Shown one piece after another: positions 25,541-32,563 of a DNA stretch of 46,198 nucleotides. The stretch is from Acidobacteriaceae bacterium (GTDB taxonomy: Bacteria > Acidobacteriota > Terriglobia > Terriglobales > Acidobacteriaceae). Made by a program: the position numbers and the translations under genes. The stretch covers positions 1 to 46,198 of the forward strand of contig PKUV01000167.1 of assembly GCA_003131315.1 (NCBI GenBank), in the 5' to 3' direction. Below the pieces are notes generated by a model that did no database searches, was not told the DNA's origin, and saw only the letters and a program-made list of their open reading frames with translations. Numbering within the stretch: position 1 is the stretch's first letter; each line of letters opens with the position of its first letter.

Positions 25541-26272
25541 TTAGGTGTCGAGCATGTCCCAATCGTAACCAAGAACCCAACGAAGCGCGGAGAGTTTGCC
25601 GCTGAGCATACCCCACTCGAAATCGCCTCCGCGGGCAAGGTTCTTTTTGCCAAAGCGCTTTTCCGCAGCACGCTTTGCCTTGAGCATTCCTCTAATTATG
25701 TGCTCGGGTGTCCCTCGCTCCCGATAGAACTCAGCAGGCATCTTCCGGCCATACCAGACCTTCGTCTCGCACTCGTCTTCGGCAGCCAGAATCTCCCCGA
25801 CGCTTCGAATGGGAATGTCGGTGAGGTCGTACTTGCGCTGCAACGTCAGTTTGCGGCGGAGCATGCGCGCGAGCTGAGGCTTTTCCCAATAACGAATTTT
25901 GAATGACGGCCGGTTGTTCTTTCGGTACGCGTCGAGGTATTCCTTCGCCGGATTGCTCAGGAAATTCGAGACGATGAACAAGGCGACGTCGGGCCGTTCG
26001 GCTTCGGCCCATGCAAGCAGGTTTTGGAGTTCTTTCGGCGGAACTCCCCTCTTGAAGTGCTTGCAGTCGACAAACCATCGTTCGAAGTGCTGACTGCCAT
26101 CAGGCTCAACCCGGGGATGGTCGCACACGATATCGCGGCCTTTATCGGCTGGACTGGTCGCGAGTCCCGTTCCTTTGCGCCAATCGACGTTGACGAAGCC
26201 CATTGCGTGCAGCAAGTCGGCGCAGAGCCCCTCAAAATCGGAGCTCGAAAGCCCATCAAAGCTGATCGCCAT
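25541..26272 (-). CDS. PD-(D/E)xK restriction-endonuclease-like protein
   Basis: 243 residues with an Mrr-like nuclease core: GLSSSDFEGLCADLLHAMGF (7-26), then GRDIV (D47) and WFVDCKHFKRG (D69-C-K71), giving D-x21-D-x-K. The following SNFLSNPAKEYLDAYRK helix is typical of Mrr-cat enzymes. The C-terminal 100 residues (Arg/Lys-rich) may be a specificity or DNA-contact region; no methyltransferase partner is present. Mrr-type enzymes cut foreign or modified DNA. It lies inside the inverted-repeat-bounded segment, opposite in strand to the two-TM protein. Confidence 0.78.
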   Translation of the reverse strand: MAISFDGLSSSDFEGLCADLLHAMGFVNVDWRKGTGLATSPADKGRDIVCDHPRVEPDGSQHFERWFVDCKHFKRGVPPKELQNLLAWAEAERPDVALFIVSNFLSNPAKEYLDAYRKNNRPSFKIRYWEKPQLARMLRRKLTLQRKYDLTDIPIRSVGEILAAEDECETKVWYGRKMPAEFYRERGTPEHIIRGMLKAKRAAEKRFGKKNLARGGDFEWGMLSGKLSALRWVLGYDWDMLDT

Positions 26273-26361
26273 TTGGTTTTCCCCCTGGGAACTGACCAGA
26301 TTCTACATCGGGGCTTTGTCAGCCACTCCCGTTGTCTTTCATGCCGCCGCTTCTGAACTGC

Positions 26362-26500
26362 TTAGGGAAGCGTATATCCAATATCGCTTGCTCGTTTTGT
26401 GTAGGCACCCCACCATTCCTGACTAATCCGGCCATCTGCTTTCAGCTTCTTGATCACCATGTGCGGATCGACGAGCAGGATGTATCCTTGGCGGGTGGCG
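26362..26500 (-). pseudogene. Truncated C-terminal end of an unidentified gene
   Basis: The minus strand encodes a protein-like tail of about 44 residues (GYILLVDPHMVIKKLKADGR, then ISQEWWGAYTKRASDIGYTLP and a stop at 26362). Upstream it runs into a hairpin repeat at 26502-26529 and no start or further coding frame is found. Too short to assign. Confidence 0.45.
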
Positions 26501-26598
26501 CACTTCTGTGAAACGCAAGTTCACAGAGGTCGGTTATTGACTGTTCCCAAAGAGACCAAACTGGGGTGCCGCACTTCTCGTGCTTTTTGAGAAGTGCG
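26501..26598. repeat. Two adjacent hairpin repeats
   Basis: ACTTCTGTGAA...TTCACAGAGGT (26502-26529) and GCACTTCTCGTGC...GAGAAGTGC (26571-26597), the second headed by AAACTGGGGTGC. A close relative of the second interrupts the ParE gene at 26980-27008. The remaining 26599-26741 shows no gene. Confidence 0.7.
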
Positions 26599-26741
26599 CC
26601 GCCCGACAGCCGACACCAGTGTGGCTTGCAGTTTCACACTCTTCTCCGCGATTGTGCCGATTTCCTCGTTCGCGATTTTTGATCACCACCGGACGTCTGC
26701 TCCCGCCCAGAGGGGACGTTCGTGCCGGCGGGTGGCCTGGG

Positions 26742-27039
26742 TCACAATGACATCCGCGTTTTGAGGAGCCGCTTTACATCGCGCTTGCCATGCAGGACGG
26801 CAACGATCTCCACCAACTCCGTCAGCCGGTACACGATCATGTATTGGTACACGCTGAAGAACAGCACATCCCGGCTGGTGAGGTCGGAACGCTTATGGCC
26901 TTTGGCGGATGGGCCACTTTAACAGGGAAGTATAACGCGGGTTTGTCTTTTTACATCGACCGAAACAAGCTGGGGGTGCGCCACTTCTCGCGGTTTTCGA
27001 GAAGTGGCCTGCTTCCGGCGCGACGAGGTAGGGTTTCAC
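26742..27039 (-). pseudogene. ParE toxin gene interrupted by a hairpin repeat
   Basis: The toxin begins at a GTG (27039) overlapping the antitoxin stop as GTGA and encodes VKPYLVAPEA, a normal ParE start. It then meets the hairpin GCCACTTCTCG...CGAGAAGTGGC (26980-27008). The C-terminal part resumes at about 26910 (GHKRSDLTSRDVLFFSVYQY, then the ParE strands EIVAVLHGKRDVKRLL) and stops at 26742. About 35 codons of the middle are lost, so no toxin can be made. Confidence 0.8.
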
Positions 27040-27311
27040 GAACCGGAGCGGTCCCGGAGCCACGCCGCTTTATCGTCTGCAAGACGCGTGCGCAACTGGT
27101 CCCCCGGTATGCCTTCGCCCCGGTCGAGCTGGGCCAGTCCGCGCTCGATCTTGGCGTTGATGGCCTCTTTGTTTTCCTGAAGCCAGACCTCGCGTTCGCT
27201 TTGTATTTCCAGCGCATCGAAGAGCACGTCCTCCACGCTCTCGAACGCGCCGCTGTGCAGTCGCTGCTGAATGAGCGCCTCTATTTCCGGACGCTTTATT
27301 TCGATGGTCAT
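27036..27311 (-). CDS. ParD-family antitoxin (toxin partner broken)
   Basis: 91 residues from the ATG at 27311: MTIEIKRPEIEALIQQRLHS (1-20) and GAFESVEDVLFDALEIQSER are the ParD N-terminal DNA-binding and dimer helices, followed by a charged toxin-binding tail. The frame is intact although its ParE partner is disrupted. The frame stays open upstream to 27539 but that extension has no family similarity. Possibly kept as a repressor or anti-addiction gene. Confidence 0.82.
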   Translation of the reverse strand: MTIEIKRPEIEALIQQRLHSGAFESVEDVLFDALEIQSEREVWLQENKEAINAKIERGLAQLDRGEGIPGDQLRTRLADDKAAWLRDRSGS

Positions 27312-27538
27312 GGCCTGGCCCTCTAAAAAAAGCTGTTCTGTCCCCACCGTACCGCCGAGCTCGGCTTCGGTCAACCGTAATAGCCCCTCTTTCATCACAC
27401 CCAACCGGTGTCCACCGTCACAGACTTCCAACCCACACAGTGCGACAATGTCCACTGATTGGGGCAGTGACGAGGGGTGCCCGTTAACGAAGACGGTCCT
27501 CGAAGCTTTCCCAAAGCCATTTTCAGCGCTCTTTGACA
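27312..27538. other. Non-coding stretch inside the right arm
   Basis: Upstream region of the ParD gene. No promoter, RNA gene or family-like frame was recognised. Confidence 0.4.
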
Positions 27539-27684
27539 AGCTAAGTCCTTATTCCGGAATATTTTGCATATAAGTCCTTTAAAGTCAAAGATTTTGCGGG
27601 ATTTTTTGCCTAACTCTATGATTCCAAAAGACCGAAGCAAGAGTTTTTTTCAGTACCCATAGGTTATTAACTATTAAGTAAACA
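27539..27684. repeat. Right arm of the inverted repeat bounding the accessory segment
   Basis: 27539-27627 is the reverse complement of 24056-24144 at 83/89 positions. 27662-27684 (GGTTATTAACTATTAAGTAA...) pairs with the left outer block. The following 27685-27772 has no gene. Confidence 0.85.
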
Positions 27685-27772
27685 GACAGAAATATAGTCC
27701 GCACCCGAGCAAACCCACGGCTGGTGGCTGCCGTCAACGAAGCGAGGGGGACGAGTAAACGGGAGCGCAGCC

Positions 27773-28777
27773 TCAGTCACGCTCCGACAACTTCCTTACT
27801 GCCTTGGCAATCTCCGGCAGTTTCGTGTACGCGGCGCAGCACTTCAACCACAATCTGTGATCGATGGCGGGAGCGCCGCTGACCATGGCTCCGGGGGGAA
27901 CGTCGTGGGGAATGCCGCTTTGCGCGATGGCTACGGCTCCGTCTCCGATCTTGACGTGGCCGGAGACGCCGACTTGTCCGGCGAGAATGACGTTGTTGCC
28001 GACGTCGGTCGTGCCGGCTAAGCCCACCTGCGCGATGAGCAGCGTGTCGTGGCCAATCGTGCAACTGTGGCCGACCTGGACCAGGTTGTCGATTTTCGTG
28101 CCGCGACCGATGCGGGTCTCGCCAATGCTGGCGCGGTCGATGCAGGTGTTGGCCTGAAGTTCCGCGTCGCTCTCAATCACAACGTTGCCGGACTGGACGA
28201 TTTTGTGCCAGTGGCCGGAGTCGTCCTTGGCGAAGCCAAAACCGTCCGAGCCTATGATGGCGCCATTTTGCAGCAGAACGTTGTCTCCGAGTTGGCAGAA
28301 TTCACGCACCACGGCTTGGGCGTGCGCGAAGAAATTGTCGCCGATGGTTACGCCGCGATAGATGACGACGTGGGCTAACAGGACTGCGTTGTCTCCGATC
28401 ACCGCGTCTTCGTCGATCACTACGTAAGGGCCGAGGTGCGCGTTCTTGCCTAGCTTGGCCTTAGGATGAACGACTGCGGTGGGATGGACTCCGGGGGCGT
28501 AGCGCGGCGGCTGGTAGAAAAGTTCGATGGCCTTCGCCCAGGCTAGATATGGGTTCTTGCTGCGCAGCATTCCCGTGGGGATGGCCGGAAAATTTTCGGC
28601 GACGATGACCGCCGAAGCCTTGGTGTTTTTCGCGGCGGCGTTGTACTTGGGATTGGACACGAAGGTGAGCTGGCCTAGGCCGGCGTGTTCTATGCCGGCC
28701 ACAGCGGTGATTTCGGTGTCGGGTTTGGCGTTGTCGATGCGGGCGTTGAGGGCGGTAGCGATGTCGGAGAGTTTCAT
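27773..28777 (-). CDS. lpxD: UDP-3-O-acylglucosamine N-acyltransferase
   Basis: Third step of lipid A synthesis, adding the second 3-hydroxyacyl chain. N-terminal domain (about 1-100) then left-handed beta-helix hexapeptide repeats (for example KLGKNAHLGPYVVIDEDAVI, DNAVLLAHVVIY, DTLLIAQVGLAG). The conserved QVGHSCTIG near residue 240 holds the likely catalytic His. 334 residues from the ATG at 28777; in-frame codons upstream lie in a GC repeat. Shows the organism makes lipopolysaccharide. No other lpx gene nearby. Confidence 0.93.
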   Translation of the reverse strand: MKLSDIATALNARIDNAKPDTEITAVAGIEHAGLGQLTFVSNPKYNAAAKNTKASAVIVAENFPAIPTGMLRSKNPYLAWAKAIELFYQPPRYAPGVHPTAVVHPKAKLGKNAHLGPYVVIDEDAVIGDNAVLLAHVVIYRGVTIGDNFFAHAQAVVREFCQLGDNVLLQNGAIIGSDGFGFAKDDSGHWHKIVQSGNVVIESDAELQANTCIDRASIGETRIGRGTKIDNLVQVGHSCTIGHDTLLIAQVGLAGTTDVGNNVILAGQVGVSGHVKIGDGAVAIAQSGIPHDVPPGAMVSGAPAIDHRLWLKCCAAYTKLPEIAKAVRKLSERD

Positions 28778-28844
28778 GGCGGTCTCGGGAATTGTAGCGG
28801 AAGGCGTGCGTGGGGGTGCGGCGGGTTGATAGTTCGCGGCGAGG

Positions 28845-28890
28845 GCCGAGCTGCGCTCGGCTTGGACGGGCGAGGGCGCCCGTCCCTCCA
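28845..28890. repeat. GC-rich repeat, identical 41-bp core to 44900-44940
   Basis: GCCGAGCTGCGCTCGGCTTG and GACGGGCGAGGGCGCCCGTC are consecutive hairpins. All 41 bases 28845-28885 recur exactly at 44900-44940. Located upstream of lpxD. Confidence 0.85.
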
Positions 28891-28894
28891 TGAG

Positions 28895-29374
28895 CTATGA
28901 CTCGAACAGCGTGACCTGACGCGTGTCGGGTTGGCCACCCTTGCGGCGGCGGTTCGCTGCACCGATGACGGCGAGCACCGTCACCGACGTCAACGCCTCG
29001 CGAGGCACGAACACCCGCTGTGTGTTCGAGCGCAGGTCGGGAGGGTTCATCAGAAATCCTTCGGGGGGATTCTGCGTGAGGTCGTTGGGCAGGATGCCTT
29101 CAATCACTTCGCCGTCTTTGAACTTCAGGCGCACCCACAGGCCTTCGGTCCGGGGGCGGGTGGTGAAAGTCTTGCGGAGCATCAAGTCGGAGTCGGAAAA
29201 CTCACGGACAAAATAAACGGATTTGATGTCTCGCAGGTCGATGGCGACAACGTTGCCGGAAGTGTTGAGCAATTCGAGCTTGCCATCCACCACAAAGTTG
29301 GCGGGAGCGACGAAGCCGCTGACCGAGTCGCGGTCGTGTTTCCGCACGATCACTTTCTTGTGGGTCGAGGACAT
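28895..29374 (-). CDS. Conserved hypothetical protein
   Basis: 159 residues from the ATG at 29374. Soluble and mainly beta-strand: VIVRKHDRDSVSGFVAPANF, LELLNTSGNVVAIDLRDIKS, VRLKFKDGEVIEGILPNDL, then RVFVPREALTSVTVLAVIGA. The repeated strand-turn pattern suggests a small PilZ- or SH3-like barrel, but I cannot name a family. Convergent-type position upstream of lpxD suggests no shared job. Confidence 0.65.
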   Translation of the reverse strand: MSSTHKKVIVRKHDRDSVSGFVAPANFVVDGKLELLNTSGNVVAIDLRDIKSVYFVREFSDSDLMLRKTFTTRPRTEGLWVRLKFKDGEVIEGILPNDLTQNPPEGFLMNPPDLRSNTQRVFVPREALTSVTVLAVIGAANRRRKGGQPDTRQVTLFES

Positions 29375-29707
29375 GGGGCTAGGGACGCTTTCAAAGCTTG
29401 TACTTGATAAAGCTCGCTCGTGACAGCGCAATGCGCGGCGGCGATGGAAGCTCCAGATGGGATTCTCGCACTTTCCCGATAAATTCGGACAGTTTGTGCC
29501 TTCACAGTAGCCAAACGGTAAACCTTTGTGTTAAGTTCTGTTGTTTACTGGAACCATGGTTGTGCGGTATAAGTCTAATGTCTAGAGTGATTTAGATTCC
29601 GCAGGCGGGCAGCGCGCCAAGTTGCGGGCAGTACCCCTGTGGAAAACCTGTGAATAACCGCCCCGGCCGAGCCCAGCGAAGGGCCACCGCAAGGCGACTA
29701 GGAAGGC
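29375..29707. promoter_or_regulatory. Divergent regulatory region with two DnaA-box-like sites
   Basis: 333 bp without a gene. TGTGGAAAA (29638-29646) and TGTGAATAA (29649-29657) both match the 9-bp DnaA box consensus (TTWTNCACA on the other strand) with a 2-bp spacer. A candidate + strand promoter is TTTACT with TATAAG 18 bases downstream (about 29543-29572). The region is AT-richer than its surroundings. Confidence 0.5.
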
Positions 29708-31363
29708 ATGGCCGATTACATATACACGCTGGAAACCCGGCTCTCGCCGGACCAACAAAAGGGAGTCACCCTCGTCCTAGACGCCGCCAAGGCGGCGGGG
29801 ATGAACCTATATCTTACCGGTGGCGCCATCCGCGACATCATTACTGGCTTCCCCATCCGCGATCTGGATTTCACGGTCCAAGGCAACGCGCTCAAGCTCC
29901 AGAAAGATTTGGAGCGCGCGGGAGCGGTGGTGGGCGACGCCGACAACGAGACGCGGACCTTGCTGCTGACGCTGCCTGGTGGCGTTCGCGCCGAGATTGC
30001 GATGGCGCGCTCGGAGCGCTACGACAAGCAGGGCAAGCCTCCGCAGATGGCTCCGGCCACGATCATCGAAGATCTGCGCCGCCGCGATTTCACCGTGAAC
30101 GCGATGGCCCTGTCGCTGAACGAGGGATCGCGCGGGCTGTTGATGGATCCGTTCAACGGCGTGGCCGACATCGAAGCCAAAGTGATCCGCGTGTTGCACA
30201 ACTACGCGTTTCTCGAGGATCCGTCGCGGATGATCCGCGCCACGCGCTTTACCACGCGCTTCCACTGGCCACTCGAGGAGCGGACCCAGGCGCGTTACGA
30301 ATCGGGGAAAGAAAACGGCTACATCGAGTACATCCAGAGTTCGAGCATCGGATACGAGATTGAGCAGTTAGCTTACGAGGACGATCCGCAGGGCGTCCTG
30401 AAGGCGTACGAAAAAGAGGGATGGCTGAAGGTACTGAATCCGCGCTGGAGCACGGCCAAAGTGGACACGGCCGGATTGGGCGCGCTGATGAAGACGCGGC
30501 AGCAAATGAACGAGCTTGGCTACACGCCGGAGGTTGCGCCGGCGGTGCTTTATTTCCTCACCGAGCGGCTGGGCGAAAAAGATATTTCGGATTTACGCCG
30601 GGCGATTCCGCGCAAGGATCTGGTCGAGGCATGGAAGGATCTGGATTCGAACGCCCACAGCCTCGCCAAGCGTTTGTCAGGTAAGGAAGCGGGCACGCCG
30701 TCGCGGACGTGGCAATTGCTGTCGTCGGCCCGTCCCGAGATGATTTTGTTTCTTGCGATCACGGCGCGGCAGCAGGCGGTGGCGCAGAAGATCAAGAATT
30801 TCTTCACGAAGTGGCGCCAGGTGCAGCAGAAGATTCCGTTGCCAGAGATGACGGAACTCCGCATCACGCCGCAGATTCCGGCGTATCCGAAGATTGCGAA
30901 CGATGTGTTCTTACTGTTGTTGGATGGCAAGCTGCGTTCGCGGACGGAGACGCTGAAGTTTTTGAAGCCGCTGGCGCCGCCACCACCACCGCCACCACCA
31001 CCTCCATCCGCCAAGCGGGGCAGAGGCGCCAAGGCTGCGGCGGTTGCCGCTGCGGCGGTTGCTCCTCCTGCGGCGGCGAGCGGCAAGCCGGGTAAGGGGA
31101 AGGGAAAAGCTGCGGCGGCTCCGGCAACACCGGTCCCGGTGAAGTCCGCCCCGGCAGCGAAGCCTGTCGTGCCAGTGAAGCCCGTGGCTGCTGAAAGGCA
31201 CGTGGCTCCTGTAAAGCCCGCGAAGCCTGCCGCAGATGCCAAGGTGAGCCAGCCAGCCAGTGCTCCTGTGGTCAAGAAGCCGGGCAAACCTGCCAAAACC
31301 ACGAAGCCAGCCGCTAAAACGAAGGCAAAGGCCAACTCCAAGCCCAAGAAGAAGGGCAAGTGA
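29708..31363 (+). CDS. CCA/poly(A)-polymerase-type nucleotidyltransferase with basic tail
   Basis: 551 residues. The N-terminal class II nucleotidyltransferase shows GGAIRDIITGFPIRDLDFTV (about 37-56) with the catalytic DxD, then RRDFTVNAMALSL and EDPSRMIRATRFTTRF; it matches tRNA CCA-adding enzymes or poly(A) polymerases and sequence does not separate them. From about residue 424 comes a polyproline run, then about 120 residues rich in Ala, Pro and Lys (KPAKP, AAKTKAKANSKPKKKGK), like histone H1 tails. AGGAAGG just before the ATG. Confidence 0.85.
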   Translation: MADYIYTLETRLSPDQQKGVTLVLDAAKAAGMNLYLTGGAIRDIITGFPIRDLDFTVQGNALKLQKDLERAGAVVGDADNETRTLLLTLPGGVRAEIAMARSERYDKQGKPPQMAPATIIEDLRRRDFTVNAMALSLNEGSRGLLMDPFNGVADIEAKVIRVLHNYAFLEDPSRMIRATRFTTRFHWPLEERTQARYESGKENGYIEYIQSSSIGYEIEQLAYEDDPQGVLKAYEKEGWLKVLNPRWSTAKVDTAGLGALMKTRQQMNELGYTPEVAPAVLYFLTERLGEKDISDLRRAIPRKDLVEAWKDLDSNAHSLAKRLSGKEAGTPSRTWQLLSSARPEMILFLAITARQQAVAQKIKNFFTKWRQVQQKIPLPEMTELRITPQIPAYPKIANDVFLLLLDGKLRSRTETLKFLKPLAPPPPPPPPPPSAKRGRGAKAAAVAAAAVAPPAAASGKPGKGKGKAAAAPATPVPVKSAPAAKPVVPVKPVAAERHVAPVKPAKPAADAKVSQPASAPVVKKPGKPAKTTKPAAKTKAKANSKPKKKGK

Positions 31364-31456
31364 GGCGCTTTCGTGGTGGCCGTGGAAATCGGCCAGGGGC
31401 TTTGTTCTTCGGCGGCCGAGCCCATTTTCTTCGCGAAGAAACAAGTCAAACTGCGC

Positions 31457-31469
31457 TATAATGTGGGTA
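31457..31469 (+). promoter_or_regulatory. -10 element giving a possible leaderless transcript
   Basis: TATAAT at 31457-31462; seven bases downstream, the expected transcript start, is the A of the ATG at 31469. No ribosome-binding site is seen before that ATG. Confidence 0.45.
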
Positions 31470-32113
31470 TGCGGCGCTGGTTGTGCGTAGCGACGTTTAG
31501 CCTGATTCTGCTCTCGCTGCCCGTGTGGGCACAACGGCACGGTGGCAGTGGCGGCGCACACTTCGCTTCAGGTGGCGCGTTTGCCGGACACTCTTCCGCG
31601 TCGTTTCACAGCGGAAATTCTGGCCGCAGTTCCGGCGTGCATCTGCGGATCGGGAACCCCTACTATCACCCTCGATCCTTCTATGGCCGGCGCTCATATT
31701 ATCCGTACGCGGCCTATTACCCTTACGCGGGCTATTACGGCTGGTATTCCGATCCGCTCGATTATCAGAATGAAGATCAGACTGCGGATTCCTATGCCGA
31801 CGCGTACTCCCCGGCTCCCTACCGCGAGAACGGCGAATTGCAGCGCGATGTGCAAACTCTGAGCGGAAAAATCGACCGGCTGCAAGCAGATGTAGAAGCG
31901 CGCAATCGACCGAAGCCAGATGCGGAACCCGCGACGGCGCTGGTTTTCCGCGACCAGCATGTTGAAGAGGTGCGGAATTATGCTATCGCCGGTGGAACGC
32001 TCTGGGTGCTCAATGAGCAAGCCGCGAAGAAGATTCCGCTCGCCCAGCTCGATCTTGCCGCCACTGCCAGAATAAATGATGATCGCGGGGTGGATTTTCA
32101 GGTGCCGAAATAG
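31469..32113 (+). CDS. Secreted His/Ser/Tyr-rich hypothetical protein
   Basis: 214 residues. Signal peptide MRRWLCVATFSLILLSLPVW-A. The mature N-terminus is rich in Gly, His and Ser, then Arg/Tyr/Pro-rich (YYPYAAYYPYAGYYGWYSDP). A heptad-like helix GELQRDVQTLSGKIDRLQAD (about 128-147) follows, then a C-terminal domain with YAIAGGTLWVLNEQAAKKIP. No family recognised. Possibly envelope-associated. The 31364-31468 gap holds its promoter. Confidence 0.7.
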   Translation: MRRWLCVATFSLILLSLPVWAQRHGGSGGAHFASGGAFAGHSSASFHSGNSGRSSGVHLRIGNPYYHPRSFYGRRSYYPYAAYYPYAGYYGWYSDPLDYQNEDQTADSYADAYSPAPYRENGELQRDVQTLSGKIDRLQADVEARNRPKPDAEPATALVFRDQHVEEVRNYAIAGGTLWVLNEQAAKKIPLAQLDLAATARINDDRGVDFQVPK

Positions 32114-32350
32114 CGCTTTATGGCGGTTTCAAGGGAAGCATCGCCCGATATTCCTCAGGCGGGGTTCCGGTAAAAGGGAAGAGCTTCAACCACGGGGGAC
32201 CCTTCGGCTTCGCTCAGGGCAGGCTCCGAGGTGCACAGGGGAAACCCTAGCGGAGCGCTGGTCCTGGAGTCGACAGGCCCAGCCCCAATTGCACCACTTT
32301 CTGGCGTTGCGCGATTCCCTCCAGCCAGTAGAATGAACTCGATCAGCTAA
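32114..32350. other. Non-coding stretch with hairpin fragments
   Basis: Contains a half-copy of the CCTTCGGCTTCGCTCAGGGC motif near 32196-32221; no gene seen. Confidence 0.5.
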
Positions 32351-32477
32351 AACTGGTCTCATAAATGGTTCGCCGAGCAGGGTGTCTGGCCCTCAGGGGC
32401 TAAAGCCCGCATTCTTATCGGTCCTGAACGGCACGGCTGAAGCCGTGCCCTACCCAAAACAATTTATGAGACCAGTT
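32351..32477. repeat. MITE-like element, copy B
   Basis: Perfect 16-bp terminal inverted repeats (AACTGGTCTCATAAAT at 32351-32366, ATTTATGAGACCAGTT at 32462-32477) enclose two palindromes, CCTCAGGGGCTAAAGCCC and GGCACGGCTGAAGCCGTGCC. 127 bp, non-coding. No target-site duplication could be confirmed. Confidence 0.8.
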
Positions 32478-32484
32478 CTTAAGA

Positions 32485-32554
32485 GCTAAAAGCCAAGAGC
32501 TAACAGCCAAGAGCTAACAGCCAAGAGCTAACAGCCAAGAGCTAACAGCTAAGT
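32485..32554. repeat. Ten-unit tandem 7-bp array
   Basis: Ten 7-bp units of the pattern GCYAAVA; GCTAACA and GCCAAGA alternate so that a 14-bp unit repeats four times. It ends nine bases before the dnaE ATG, where a ribosome-binding site would be expected. Confidence 0.85.
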
Positions 32555-32563
32555 GCCGTCCTC

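Noticed and set aside
27312-27539. Long N-terminal extension of ParD
   Set aside because: The family start is at 27311; the upstream frame has no similarity and runs into the inverted-repeat arm.
24056-27627. Insertion sequence or integron
   Set aside because: No transposase, integrase or attC-like site was found between the arms, and the 89-bp arms are longer than usual IS ends.
29638-29657. Chromosomal origin of replication
   Set aside because: Only two DnaA boxes, no dnaA, dnaN or gidA neighbours, and skew cannot be judged from one window.
32485-32554. Possible CRISPR array
   Set aside because: The units are 7 bp and contiguous with no spacers.
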